Of a stretch of DNA of 54,501 nucleotides, positions 43,577 to 52,712 are shown in pieces. Source of the DNA: Opitutia bacterium (GTDB taxonomy: Bacteria > Verrucomicrobiota > Verrucomicrobiia > Opitutales > UBA953). A program made the position numbers and the translations under genes. Under the pieces are notes generated by a model that had not been told where the DNA came from, did no database searches, and saw only the letters and a list, made by a program, of their open reading frames with translations. Location of the stretch: NCBI GenBank assembly GCA_947377865.1, contig CANCHK010000009.1:1-54501 (forward strand), in the 5' to 3' direction. The stretch's first letter is position 1; the number at the start of each line of letters is the position of its first letter.

Positions 43577-45196
43577 TCAGTTGCCGGCGCGGACGAATTC
43601 CTCTTTGGAGAGGCGACCGTCCTTGTCTTTGTCGAAGCGGATGAAGCGGGCTGGGGCGTCGGCTTGGTCGGCCATGTGCGGGATGAACTCTTCCTTGGCC
43701 AGGAAGCCGTCCTTATCCTTGTCCCAGGCGTCGAAGATCTTCGGGCGGTCGAGGGTGGGCTTCGCCTTGGCAGGGGCTTTCTTGACCTCTGCTCGGCTGG
43801 CTACCTTGTCGCGTGCCGGGCTGGCCGGGAGCGTCTTGGCCCAGGCGAGGGCTTTTTCGGTCAGCGTCTTGACGACGTCAGGATGCTGGCCGGCGACGTC
43901 CTGGTGTTCCCCGGGGTCCTTGGGGATGTCGAACAGCTGCGCGTTCTTGCCGGAGTGATCGACGAAGAGCTTCCAGTCGCCGTCGCGCACGCAGAGGGGC
44001 GGCGGTGCGTAGTCCGCATAAGGTCCGGCGACGCTCGAGAGCCATTCCCAGTGCAGCGCATGCGTGCGTGGCGTGGCGGGGGCGCCTCGCCAGAGGGCGG
44101 AGAGGTCTTCGCCGTCGGCGGCCAGTTCGGCGGGGACCTTGACGCCCGCTATCGCCGCGATGGTGGGAAGGAAATCGACTGCACCGACGACGGCTTTCTC
44201 CTCGATGCGGCCGGCGGGCACCTTGCCGGGCCAGCGGACGAGGCCGAAGGTGCGGATGCCGCCTTCGTACATGCTGCGCTTACGGGCGCGGAGGGGTCCC
44301 GGGCTACCGACGCCGGCGTTGGCGGCGTTGCCGACGTGATAGTCCTCGGGGCCGTTGTCGCTCGACAGTACGATGAGGGTGTCATTGGTCAGTCCAAGCT
44401 CCTCGAGCGAGTCGAGCAGGCGGCCGATCTGGGTGTCCAGGTCGGTGAGCGATGCGCAGAAGACCTGCATCTGCTTGCGCAGGTCCTTGGCGTCGCCGAA
44501 ATACTTTTTGGCCCACTCGCCGAAGGCCGGGTCATCCGCCTTGGGCTGGAGGTCGGCGTAGACGGCCAGCTGTTCCGGGGTCGGTTTCAGTGGCGCGTGC
44601 GGGACGAGCGTCCACATATTGACGTAGAAGGGCTTGTCCTTGTTGGCCTGGGCGAACTTGATTGTCTCATCGACCATCAGCGCCGTGGACTTGGCGCGGA
44701 AGTAAGGCTCCTTGCCTTCATCGCCGAGCGAGGGGCCGTTGGAGTTGACCGTCTTGGAGACATCGAAGCCGTAGGCCTCGGGGGCGGGCGCGCCTTTGCC
44801 TCCACCGAGGTGCCATTTACCGAAGTGGGCCGTCGCGTAGCCGGCCTGCTTCAGGAGGTCGGGCAGGGTGGTTACGTCGGCGTCGAGCCAATCGGGCATC
44901 GAGCGGGCGGCGTTCGCGGCATGGTCGGAGAAATGCCCGTGGACCAGGTGACGTGCCGGGTAATGCGAGGTCATGAAGGCCGTGCGGCTGGGTGAGCAGA
45001 CCGTGGCGGCGACGTAGAATTGGCGGAACCAGGTGCCTTCCTTGACCAGGCGATCCAGGTTAGGGGTCTTCACGTAAGGATGACCGGCGAATTTCGCGTC
45101 ACCCCAGCCTTGGTCGTCAGTCAGGATGAAGATGACGTTGGGCGGCCTGGCGACGGCGGTGAGCGTGAGCAGCAGGAGGGCGAGCAGGTTTCTCAT
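43577..45196 (-). CDS. Secreted sulfatase (CSPSR) with two C-terminal EF-hands
   Basis: A 539-residue protein: signal peptide (MRNLLALLLLTLTAVA), metal site 'FILTDDQGWGDAKF', maturation motif CSPSRTAFMTSHYPARH (Cys67), 'AHFGKWHLGGG' and 'IVLSSDNGPEDYH'. The sulfatase fold ends near residue 460. The last ~54 residues hold two canonical EF-hand loops, DKDKDGFLAKEEF (about 492) and DKDKDGRLSKEEF (about 522), in the pattern of calcium-binding EF-hand pairs. Sulfatases with EF-hand tails are known in Planctomycetota; a calcium-dependent docking or stability role is likely. The 53-base leader has no Shine-Dalgarno. Confidence 0.93.
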   Translation of the reverse strand: MRNLLALLLLTLTAVARPPNVIFILTDDQGWGDAKFAGHPYVKTPNLDRLVKEGTWFRQFYVAATVCSPSRTAFMTSHYPARHLVHGHFSDHAANAARSMPDWLDADVTTLPDLLKQAGYATAHFGKWHLGGGKGAPAPEAYGFDVSKTVNSNGPSLGDEGKEPYFRAKSTALMVDETIKFAQANKDKPFYVNMWTLVPHAPLKPTPEQLAVYADLQPKADDPAFGEWAKKYFGDAKDLRKQMQVFCASLTDLDTQIGRLLDSLEELGLTNDTLIVLSSDNGPEDYHVGNAANAGVGSPGPLRARKRSMYEGGIRTFGLVRWPGKVPAGRIEEKAVVGAVDFLPTIAAIAGVKVPAELAADGEDLSALWRGAPATPRTHALHWEWLSSVAGPYADYAPPPLCVRDGDWKLFVDHSGKNAQLFDIPKDPGEHQDVAGQHPDVVKTLTEKALAWAKTLPASPARDKVASRAEVKKAPAKAKPTLDRPKIFDAWDKDKDGFLAKEEFIPHMADQADAPARFIRFDKDKDGRLSKEEFVRAGN

Positions 45197-45249
45197 TGGG
45201 ATGATTGTTTGGAAAGGGCGGGTTTAGATTTTCAAAGGATGGCTTGGTT

Positions 45250-45993
45250 TTAAGGCGTCAGCGGTTCGACGCGTATGTCGTCGAACCAAGTGGCTAGGGG
45301 CCTCGGGCTTTTGCCGCCGGGCTGCAGGCCGATGTCATGCTTCGCCACGTCTCCGCAGAGCGTGACGTAGGTGAGGGCTAGTTGGCCGTCGACGATGACC
45401 TTCAGTTCCTTGCCGCGTAGTTCTAAGACCAAGGAGTGCCAGGCGTCGGGAGTGATCTGGGCCTTCACGGTCTTGGCGTAGAAGAACTTCCGGTTCCAGA
45501 TGCCCTTGGACTTCAGCTCGGCCGCCTCAGGCGAACCTTTCGGCTGCAGGACGTCGTTGTCCCACGCGGTGATGGCATCAGTGCGGATATGGACGCCGGC
45601 GACGTTGAAGTCTCGCTCCACGACGGGATTCGGACCACCGATGCTGATGCCGACCTGGCCCCCGGCGGAGAGTTTGAAGCGGCAGCTCACCCGGATGTCG
45701 GTCCCCGTGATCGCCCGGCGCAGTCCTGGCGGATGCTTTTCTTCCGGGAAGCACTGGCCACGGAGCGCGCCGTCGATGACTTCCCACCATTCCGGCCGCG
45801 CATCCTTGCCGCTGACGGTCTTGCCGAGCGGATGCTTGGCGTCGATGCCGCTCGCGAGGAACCCATAGGGCCCCCAATGCGTGGCGAAGGCGCCCGCGTC
45901 CGAGAAGTCGTCAGACCACGTTGCAGGGGCGGTGCCCGCAGCTTGCAGGGCTGCCAGCGGCAGAAGTAGGAGGCTAAGGAAAGTGGAACGCAT
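45250..45993 (-). CDS. Secreted concanavalin-like protein
   Basis: A 247-residue protein with signal peptide (MRSTFLSLLLLPLAALQAAG). 'THWGPYGFLASGIDAKHP', 'WWEVIDGALRGQCFPEEKHPPGLRR', 'RVSCRFKLSAGGQVGISIGG', 'AWHSLVLELRGKELKVIVDGQLALTY' and 'TWFDDIRVEPL' are the lectin-sandwich pattern of the other secreted concanavalin-like proteins of this window. It follows the SASA-like esterase by three bases, so it is in the same transcript. No catalytic residue can be named. Confidence 0.7.
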   Translation of the reverse strand: MRSTFLSLLLLPLAALQAAGTAPATWSDDFSDAGAFATHWGPYGFLASGIDAKHPLGKTVSGKDARPEWWEVIDGALRGQCFPEEKHPPGLRRAITGTDIRVSCRFKLSAGGQVGISIGGPNPVVERDFNVAGVHIRTDAITAWDNDVLQPKGSPEAAELKSKGIWNRKFFYAKTVKAQITPDAWHSLVLELRGKELKVIVDGQLALTYVTLCGDVAKHDIGLQPGGKSPRPLATWFDDIRVEPLTP

Positions 45994-45996
45994 GGT

Positions 45997-46884
45997 CTAC
46001 TTGGCGGATTCGAAAGAAAGCAGGGCTTCGGCGAAGCGACGGCCGACTTCGAGCGTGCCCGCGGCGGTGAAGTGCGTGTGCGAGGGCGGCAGGGTCTCGG
46101 CGCCGACGGTGTCGACGTAACGGGTGCGGGGCAGGGTGGCGGCGACTTCTTTCTGGGCGTCGACGACTTTGGGCATGAAGGCGTTCCTGCCGTTGCCGAA
46201 GCGGGTGTTGACGCCGAGGAGCAGAATCAGGTCCGGCGCGTCGAGTTCGGTGCGCAGGCTTTTCAGCATCGCCGAGAGATTGGCCACGTAGGCGGCGGCG
46301 TCCTTGGCGTTGGCATCGCTCTCACCTTGCACCCAGACGAACGCGCGGGGGCGGAGGGTGATGTCCTTGGCTTTCGCGGCCGCGATCGCAGCTTTGGTTT
46401 CGTCGATCATCGCGCGGTAGCAGGCGTCAGCCTTGCCGGGCAGTCCGACGTTCCAATCGGCGGCGACGGACGTGCCGCTGAAGGCGGTCTTGATGACCGC
46501 GAGCGGACGGGACTCCTTTTGGGCGAGCGTGCGGACCATCCCGATCTCAGGTCCGAACCCGCCTTTGGTCTTCTTGTTGAAGTTGCCGTATTGGCGCCCG
46601 GTCTTCTTCGCGGCGTCTCCGGACATCGCCGGGGTGCGCGGCTGGAACTGCAACGTCGTCCACTGGCGGGCGCTTGTGCCATCGAATTCGTCGGGGGGCG
46701 GATCGCCCACGCGCCACCAGAACATCGTGCCGGCGTCCTTAGGGTCAGCCGGCAGTTCTTCCGCATAGGCATCGTAACCGACCGCGTTGGACTGCCCAGC
46801 GACCAAGATGAGGTCACGGGTTTCGGCGGCGAAGACCAGCCCGTGCAGGAGCAGGGCCAGACCTATGGGGAGGCGGCGGAACAT
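45997..46884 (-). CDS. Secreted sialate O-acetylesterase-like (SASA/DUF303) hydrolase
   Basis: A 295-residue protein with signal peptide (MFRRLPIGLALLLHGLVFAA). 'LILVAGQSNAVGYDAY' (Ser32) is the block I motif of the SASA/DUF303 carbohydrate esterase superfamily, 'GGFGPEIGMVRTLA' follows, 'RAFVWVQGESDANAKDAAAY' is the block with GES, and 'TLPPSHTHFTAAGTLEVGRR' contains the catalytic His. Family members remove O-acetyl groups from sialic acid or other sugars. In this locus with sialidase-fold proteins the first is attractive but unproven. GGTACCCC adjoins the ATG. It sits between the DUF1501 gene and the concanavalin-like gene. Confidence 0.85.
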   Translation of the reverse strand: MFRRLPIGLALLLHGLVFAAETRDLILVAGQSNAVGYDAYAEELPADPKDAGTMFWWRVGDPPPDEFDGTSARQWTTLQFQPRTPAMSGDAAKKTGRQYGNFNKKTKGGFGPEIGMVRTLAQKESRPLAVIKTAFSGTSVAADWNVGLPGKADACYRAMIDETKAAIAAAKAKDITLRPRAFVWVQGESDANAKDAAAYVANLSAMLKSLRTELDAPDLILLLGVNTRFGNGRNAFMPKVVDAQKEVAATLPRTRYVDTVGAETLPPSHTHFTAAGTLEVGRRFAEALLSFESAK

Positions 46885-46981
46885 GGGGTACCTCTGGGTA
46901 ACCCGCCCGCTCCGGGAGTTCCACCTTTTCCTGCGGCCTAGGCCTTCATTTCGCCTCTTTTAGCAAAATCTTAGGCCGTCG

Positions 46982-48454
46982 TCAGGCTAGCAACTCCGGG
47001 ATGACCTTACCTTCCACGTTGGTCAGCCTTCGCTGAACGCCGTTATGCTCGAAGCTCAGCTTTTCAAAGTCGAGACCGAGGAGGTGCAGGATGGTGGCAT
47101 TGAAGTGGTAGAGGGGGTGGATATCGGCGACCGCTTTTTGGCCTAGTTCGTCGGTTTGGCCGTGGCTGACGCCTGGCTTGACGCCTGCGCCGGTCATCCA
47201 GCAGGTGAATCCATCGGGGTTATGGTCGCGTCCCTTGGCTCCTTTTTGGAAGAAGGGCATGCGTCCGAACTCGGTGCACCAGACGACGAGCGTGTCTTGC
47301 AAGAGGCCTCTTTGCTTGAGGTCTCGGATCAGCGCGGCGGCCGGCTGATCCAGTATCTGGGAGTGGATGTCATATTGCGCCTTCAGGTCGCTGTGGCCGT
47401 CCCAGTTCAGCTTGCCGCCGCTGGCGTAGGCGCCGTTGAAGAGCTGGACGAACCGCACGCCCTTTTCGACCAGACGTCGGGCGAGGATGCAGTTTTTCGC
47501 GAAAGCCGCCTTGTCGGGGTTACGCGTGTCGTCCGCCCCGTAGTCTTTGAGGACATGCGCGGGTTCGGTGCTGAGGTCGTTGATTTCCGGCACGCTGAGC
47601 TGCATGCGCGCCGCGAGCTCATAGCTGGCGATGCGGGCAGCGAGTTTGCTGTCGCCCGGGTGCGCTTCAAGGTGGCGGGCGTTCATCTTTTGCAAAAGCG
47701 AGCGGGCGGCGCGGTCGGCATTGTCGGAGACTCCGGCGGTGAGGTGGCGCACGGGCTTGCTTGAACTCATCGTCGTGCCTTGGAAGGCGGCGGGGAGGAA
47801 GCCGGGGCCCCAGTTGTTGGCGCCGTTCTGGGGGACGCCGCGCGGGTCAGGGATGGAGACGTAGGAGGGCAGGTTCTGGTTCTCGCTGCCAAGCGCGTAG
47901 GTCACCCATGAGCCTAACGACGGAAAGCCGTCGAGGACGAAGCCGGTGGAAAGGAAGTTCTCAGCCGGGCCGTGGGTGTTCGACTTGCTGGTGAGAGAGT
48001 GCACGAACGCGATGTCGTCCGTCAGTCCGGCGAGGTGAGGAATCATGTCGCTGACCCACTTCCCGGTCTGGCCATGCTGGCGGAAGCCATATTGGGGTCG
48101 GGCCAGGTTGCCCGCAGGGCCCTGGAATGTGACGGCGGGCCCTCCCGGCAGCGGTTTGCCGTCCCACTTGATCAGTTCGGGTTTGTAGTCCCAGGTCTCC
48201 AGCTGGCTCACCGCGCCAGCACAGAAGATCACGATGACGTTCTTCGCCTTTCCGGGAAAATGCGGCGATCTGGGCGCGTAGGGTCGGGCCGGATCGATGA
48301 TCGGTCCATGGTTCTCTGCGGCGAGCAGGCCGTCGCCGCCGAGCAGGTTGGTGAGCGCGATGGACCCTAACGCGGTGGCGCTGTGGGAGAGGAACTTGCG
48401 ACGGTCGAGGAGGATGTGGCCGGCGGCGGAGAGGTGTTCGGCTTGGTGGCTCAT
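46982..48454 (-). CDS. DUF1501 protein with Tat-like signal, paired with the F5/8C cytochrome
   Basis: The true start is the ATG at 48454 ([15 protein letters not shown]), coupled to the cytochrome stop by ATGA; an in-frame TTG further upstream lies inside the other gene. The 490-residue product has a Tat-type leader ([19 protein letters not shown]). DUF1501 marks are '[23 protein letters not shown]', '[17 protein letters not shown]', 'NWDGHSDL', '[14 protein letters not shown]' and '[21 protein letters not shown]'. It is the second DUF1501 of the window and probably acts with the coupled DUF1549/DUF1553 cytochrome. The enzymatic activity of the family is unknown. Confidence 0.9.
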   Translation of the reverse strand: MSHQAEHLSAAGHILLDRRKFLSHSATALGSIALTNLLGGDGLLAAENHGPIIDPARPYAPRSPHFPGKAKNVIVIFCAGAVSQLETWDYKPELIKWDGKPLPGGPAVTFQGPAGNLARPQYGFRQHGQTGKWVSDMIPHLAGLTDDIAFVHSLTSKSNTHGPAENFLSTGFVLDGFPSLGSWVTYALGSENQNLPSYVSIPDPRGVPQNGANNWGPGFLPAAFQGTTMSSSKPVRHLTAGVSDNADRAARSLLQKMNARHLEAHPGDSKLAARIASYELAARMQLSVPEINDLSTEPAHVLKDYGADDTRNPDKAAFAKNCILARRLVEKGVRFVQLFNGAYASGGKLNWDGHSDLKAQYDIHSQILDQPAAALIRDLKQRGLLQDTLVVWCTEFGRMPFFQKGAKGRDHNPDGFTCWMTGAGVKPGVSHGQTDELGQKAVADIHPLYHFNATILHLLGLDFEKLSFEHNGVQRRLTNVEGKVIPELLA

Positions 48455-51192
48455 GGTTGGAAAAGGAATTCGCTGCTGTTGAAAAGGGCCCGACAAAGCA
48501 CGGTGACGCCGTGCGTGCTCACCGCTTGCCGGGCTTCGGTCATCTCTTCGGCGGTCGGGTCGCGGCTGAGCGCGAGCTGGTAGGCCCGTCGGACCTGCGC
48601 CGCCGGATCCGCGCCGGCCTCCGTGCGTACGCGCTCCGCGAAATCATCCGACCTTTGCAGCGTGAATGGGCTGTTGAAGAGGTTCAGGGCCTGGATCGGC
48701 GTGGTGCTCGCGGTCCGGACCGCGGTGCTCTGGCCGGCGTCGGGGCAGTCGAAGGCGCCGAAGACGGCCTCGGGCTCGCGGCGGACCTTGTGGGCGTAGA
48801 TCATGCGTCGGTGGTTCTCCGGCGAAGAGACCTCGACCGGCTTGAAGCCGGAGAGGCCGCCTCGTTTGTCGAACAAGTCGAAGCCGCGCCCGTACATCTG
48901 CAGGTTCAACTTGCCGCTCACTGCTAGCATCGCGTCCCGGATGGTCTCGGCGTCCAGCCGGCGTGAAGGAAAGCGCCAGAGCAGCCGCGTGTCGGCGTCC
49001 AACTGGGCGGACGCCGCATCGATGTCGGAGGACTGGCGATAGGTCTCGCTGAGCATGATGAGCCGATGCAGGTGTTTCACGCTCCAGCCGGCCCGGATGA
49101 ACTCCTGGGCGAGCCAGTCCAGCAGCTCAGGATGGGATGGCTTCATGCCGTTATTGCCGAAGTCGCTCGGGGTCTGGACCAGCCCGCCGCCGAAATGTCC
49201 CTGCCAGACGCGGTTCACCATCACGCGGGCGGTCAGGGGATTCCGGGCGTCGGCGATCCATCCGGCCAAGGCCTGGCGCCGCGCCTGTTCCGGCGCGTCG
49301 GCTGGCAGCTGCTTGTCGCCGAGCACGCTGAGCAGGGCGGGGGCGACTTCTTCCTTCGGCTGCTCGGGGTCCCCGCGGTTGAGCAGACGGATCTTGTCCG
49401 GCGAACGGAAGACACCCGCGAATGCCTTCTGCTCCGCGTCCAGGGCGCGCTGCTCGGCGAGGAGCTTGTTCTTGTCGGCGAGCAGGCCTCTCGCCTGGGC
49501 GGCCTCTTCCTTGCCGAGTCCGTTCGTGGTGAAGCCCGTCGCGGAGGCCCCGCCGGGGGCGAACTTCGCCCGGTCGTCCGAACTGGCCACCGTCTGCCAG
49601 TTTCCGGCGGGATCCGCGATCTCGATCACGTAACTCGTGGCCAGGCGATCGGTGAACTTACCCTGCCGGTCCCGCCCCCAGACGACCCGGTCGATGTCCC
49701 GTTCCTGCCGGAAATCAAGGATCACCCAGCCTTTGCCGGTTTCGTCCGACATCCAGCTGCGGGCGTTGCCGTAGTTACCGTCGTTGACGAAACGCTGCTC
49801 ATGCGTGTCGGCAGTGACCCGTTCGCCGGATACCGTGACGGTCGCGGCGCGGGCGACGTTTTCGCCGTCGGCGCCGAAGGCTTCGATCTCATCGACGCAG
49901 GGCTCGAGCCGGTTGGTCTCGCGGATGGTGAAACGCAATTTTTTCGTGCGCAGCGGCTTGAATCGTTCGACGTTCTCACGCGCGTTGACCATCGGGCGGA
50001 CCGCCCCGGCGCCGGCCAACGGGACCAGCTGTGCAAGCTGTCGGTCGACGGAGACGATCGCCGCCTTGACCGACTTCAGGCGCGCACGCGCGGCTTCCGC
50101 CGCCGGAGTCCTTATCTCGCGGTCGTCGTATTCGACGCCGGCGACCAAGGCCTGCATGGCGTAGTAGTCCTTGGCGCTGATCGGGTCGAATTTATGGTCG
50201 TGGCAGCGGGCGCAGCCGACGCTGAGCCCGAGGAAGGTCTGTCCGACGTTGTTGACGATCTCGTCGAGCGCGTCCTGACGGGCGAGCCGCTTCGAAGCCT
50301 CGTCCCGGCCGATCTGTCCGGGCAGGAGGACCGAGGCCGTGACGAGGAAGCCGGTCGCGGTGTCCTGTCCGAGCGCGTCGCCGACGATCTGTTCCTTGAT
50401 GAACCGGTCGTAGGGCGTGTCCTGATTGAAGGCACGGATGACGTAATCACGGTAGGGCCAGGCGTTAGGCCGCTCGGTGTTCACCTCGAACCCGTGCGTG
50501 TCGGCATACCGGACGACATCGAGCCAGTGCTGGCCCCATCGTTCTCCGTAGCGGGGGGAGGCGAGCAACCGATCGATGGCGGCCGCGCGATCGGGCTTCT
50601 GCACGAAGGCCGCGACCTCTTCCGGTGTGGGCGGTAGCCCGGTTAGGTCAAACGTCGCCCGCCGCAGCCAGGTGGCGGCATCGGCCGGAGGCGAACGTCG
50701 CAGCCCTTTTTCAGCGAGCTTGGCGTCGATGAATCCGTCGATGGAGGTTGCGGCGGACTGCGTGCTTCCGTCGGGTGATGTGCGCAGCGGCTTGAAGCTC
50801 CAGTGGTCTCGCGTGTCCTTCAACTTTACCGCGTCCACGCCGTCGGGCCAGACGGCGCCTTGGTCGATCCAAGCCGTCAACGTGGCGACCTGGGTCGCGT
50901 TGAGGCGGGTTCCCTTGGGCGGCATGACTTCATCCTCATCGCCAGAGGTCACCACTTGGAGGAGGTGGCTCTGCTTGGCTTTCCCGGGGGTGATGTCGGG
51001 CCCGTGGCTGTCGCCGCCCTTCAGCGCCGCCGACTTCACGTCGAGCCGCAGGCCGCCCTTCTGTTTCTTGTCTCCGTGACACTCGTAGCAGTGCTGCTCA
51101 AAGATGGGCCGGACTTCACGGACGAAATCCACCGGCGCGGCCGCGGCGATGACCGTGGCCAGAGGGACGCTGAAAAAATAGCTCAGTCTCAT
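48451..51192 (-). CDS. Planctomycete-type cytochrome: PSCyt1-DUF1549-F5/8C-DUF1553
   Basis: A 913-residue secreted protein. After the signal peptide (residues 1-19), CYECH (about residue 35) with '[22 protein letters not shown]' marks the N-terminal cytochrome. DUF1549 ('[20 protein letters not shown]', '[20 protein letters not shown]') includes [12 protein letters not shown] (about 325), the second heme site. Residues about 400-537 look like an F5/8 type C (discoidin) lectin domain ('[20 protein letters not shown]', '[22 protein letters not shown]', '[15 protein letters not shown]'). DUF1553 ends the protein. Its inserted module differs from those of the other two systems. It lies downstream of the ECF sigma/FecR pair with a gap of eight bases, which suggests it is a target or co-transcript of that pair. 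Confidence 0.9.
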   Translation of the reverse strand: MRLSYFFSVPLATVIAAAAPVDFVREVRPIFEQHCYECHGDKKQKGGLRLDVKSAALKGGDSHGPDITPGKAKQSHLLQVVTSGDEDEVMPPKGTRLNATQVATLTAWIDQGAVWPDGVDAVKLKDTRDHWSFKPLRTSPDGSTQSAATSIDGFIDAKLAEKGLRRSPPADAATWLRRATFDLTGLPPTPEEVAAFVQKPDRAAAIDRLLASPRYGERWGQHWLDVVRYADTHGFEVNTERPNAWPYRDYVIRAFNQDTPYDRFIKEQIVGDALGQDTATGFLVTASVLLPGQIGRDEASKRLARQDALDEIVNNVGQTFLGLSVGCARCHDHKFDPISAKDYYAMQALVAGVEYDDREIRTPAAEAARARLKSVKAAIVSVDRQLAQLVPLAGAGAVRPMVNARENVERFKPLRTKKLRFTIRETNRLEPCVDEIEAFGADGENVARAATVTVSGERVTADTHEQRFVNDGNYGNARSWMSDETGKGWVILDFRQERDIDRVVWGRDRQGKFTDRLATSYVIEIADPAGNWQTVASSDDRAKFAPGGASATGFTTNGLGKEEAAQARGLLADKNKLLAEQRALDAEQKAFAGVFRSPDKIRLLNRGDPEQPKEEVAPALLSVLGDKQLPADAPEQARRQALAGWIADARNPLTARVMVNRVWQGHFGGGLVQTPSDFGNNGMKPSHPELLDWLAQEFIRAGWSVKHLHRLIMLSETYRQSSDIDAASAQLDADTRLLWRFPSRRLDAETIRDAMLAVSGKLNLQMYGRGFDLFDKRGGLSGFKPVEVSSPENHRRMIYAHKVRREPEAVFGAFDCPDAGQSTAVRTASTTPIQALNLFNSPFTLQRSDDFAERVRTEAGADPAAQVRRAYQLALSRDPTAEEMTEARQAVSTHGVTVLCRALFNSSEFLFQP

Positions 51193-51200
51193 GGATGGTC

Positions 51201-52712
51201 TCAGCGGTAGGGGTTGCCGGCGGCAAAGAGCACCCGGATCTCTTCATCCGTCATCGCGCGACCGAGCAGGAGGAGTTCGTCCACGCGGCCGCTGAGCTTA
51301 CGGTCCTGCCGGTCCCAGTTGCCGACCTGTGCTTTGCCGAGCCTGGCGGGATGCGCGACGGCTTGAAGTGATTCCTTGTCGAATCGTCCGTTGAGGTAGA
51401 ATCGTACCGTCTTCTTCTCGGCGTCATAGACCGTGGCGAAATGCGCCCACCGACCTTGCTCCGGCAGGACGGAAGTGCGGGAATCCGGGTAGCCGTTGAC
51501 CTCTTCCGACCCCGGAGGAAGCGTGTTGGCGTAGAGCGCCAGCCGCATGGTCATGAGCTGCGTGACCATCCAGTGGACCTGCCCCGGGTTACCCTTGTGC
51601 CATCCGTCGGTGTGGAGGAGTGATTGATAAGGCGCCCCGAGCCGATCCAGTCGCACCCAGGCCGCGAGGGTGAGTTGCGGCCATTCGCGATCGCCGCCGA
51701 CATCGAGCTTCAGGTGGTCGCCTACGTTGACGAACTCCGCGGCCCGCGAGCCCGGCCAGCGACCCTGTACGGTACGGTAGATGCCCGGCTGGGCCTCGCC
51801 CGACTTGAAGTCGAGTATGGCGATGAGGGCCGGATCTTTCAACAGAGCCCCCGTCGCGGCTTCGGAGCGGGCCCTCTGTCCCGAGGATAGCCCTGCGCTC
51901 AATCCGTTCATTTCTCCTGCCTGGATGAAGGCCGAGGAGCGTAACTCGCGTTCCACGCTCATGCCGCCCTCCATCTTCGCCGCGCTGCCGCCTTGTAAGT
52001 TCAGAGCTTTCTTGTCGCCTGAGGCTCGCGCGATGACTTCGCCTTGGAAGACGTGAATCTCCGCCGCGCCGGTCGCCGGCACGTCCACGCCGAAGTGCGT
52101 GCCCAGGTCCACCGCCTCTCCCGACGGGGTGATGACCGTGAAGCCTTTCGCGGAAGGGGGCACTTCGGCCGAGAGGCGCCCCTGGGTCATGCGTAAGCGT
52201 TGTGCTGATTCGAAGCGGAACTCCGCCGGCGCCTCGATGGTGATCCGGGCTCCACGGGAAGTCATTAATTCCACCACACCAGTGTTAAGGCGATGGGTCT
52301 CTTTTCGGATAGATCTGCCATTCGCAAGTTCTTCAGACCCGGCGTCATTCACCACGGTAGCGATCACCCGTTGCGAGGTCTGCCACCAGAGGCCTCCGCC
52401 GATGAGCAAGGCCACGCCGGCCGCCGTAGCGGTGAGACGGCGCAGGGAAGTCCAGCCGGTCCAACGCGGTTTGTCCGCCGGGACATCGGCGGGAGCGCTC
52501 GCTAGAGCCTGCAGGGTCTTCTGCAGGGCCGGCCATGGCGGGGCAGGGGTCTGGGCGGCGTGGATCATACCCATCATACTCATTTCAGCTAAGCACTCTT
52601 GCCGGAATGCGTCATCTTCCCGGAAGCGCGTCAGCAAGCGCCCGCGCTCGGGTTCCGGTACCTCCGCGCCTCCTGTCCAGGCTTGGAGGAAGATCAGCAG
52701 GTCGTCGTTCAT
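51201..52712 (-). CDS. FecR-like anti-sigma factor with LamG ectodomain
   Basis: A 503-residue membrane protein. The N-terminal ~80 residues are a cytosolic anti-sigma region ('FREDDAFRQECLAEMSMMG'). A single TM helix lies at about 95-112 ('TATAAGVALLIGGGLWW'). A FecR domain follows ('GARITIEAPAEFRFESAQRLRMTQGRLSAEVP', 'GFTVITPSGEAVDLGTHFGVDV'), then a LamG/concanavalin domain ('LTLAAWVRLDRLGAPYQSLLHTDG', 'VRFYLNGRFDKESLQ') at the outside. Ligand binding by the outer domain probably releases the sigma factor encoded just upstream. The ATG overlaps the sigma gene stop (ATGA) and is preceded by AAGGAG, one of the few clear Shine-Dalgarno sequences of the window. Confidence 0.88.
   Translation of the reverse strand: MNDDLLIFLQAWTGGAEVPEPERGRLLTRFREDDAFRQECLAEMSMMGMIHAAQTPAPPWPALQKTLQALASAPADVPADKPRWTGWTSLRRLTATAAGVALLIGGGLWWQTSQRVIATVVNDAGSEELANGRSIRKETHRLNTGVVELMTSRGARITIEAPAEFRFESAQRLRMTQGRLSAEVPPSAKGFTVITPSGEAVDLGTHFGVDVPATGAAEIHVFQGEVIARASGDKKALNLQGGSAAKMEGGMSVERELRSSAFIQAGEMNGLSAGLSSGQRARSEAATGALLKDPALIAILDFKSGEAQPGIYRTVQGRWPGSRAAEFVNVGDHLKLDVGGDREWPQLTLAAWVRLDRLGAPYQSLLHTDGWHKGNPGQVHWMVTQLMTMRLALYANTLPPGSEEVNGYPDSRTSVLPEQGRWAHFATVYDAEKKTVRFYLNGRFDKESLQAVAHPARLGKAQVGNWDRQDRKLSGRVDELLLLGRAMTDEEIRVLFAAGNPYR

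Noticed and set aside
43568-44995. Plus-strand open frame of 475 residues
   Set aside because: It is antisense to the EF-hand sulfatase, whose catalytic and EF-hand motifs fix the coding strand.
46885-46981. Terminator formed by GGCCTAGGCC after the DUF1501 gene
   Set aside because: The palindrome is only ten bases with no loop, and no T-tract follows it.
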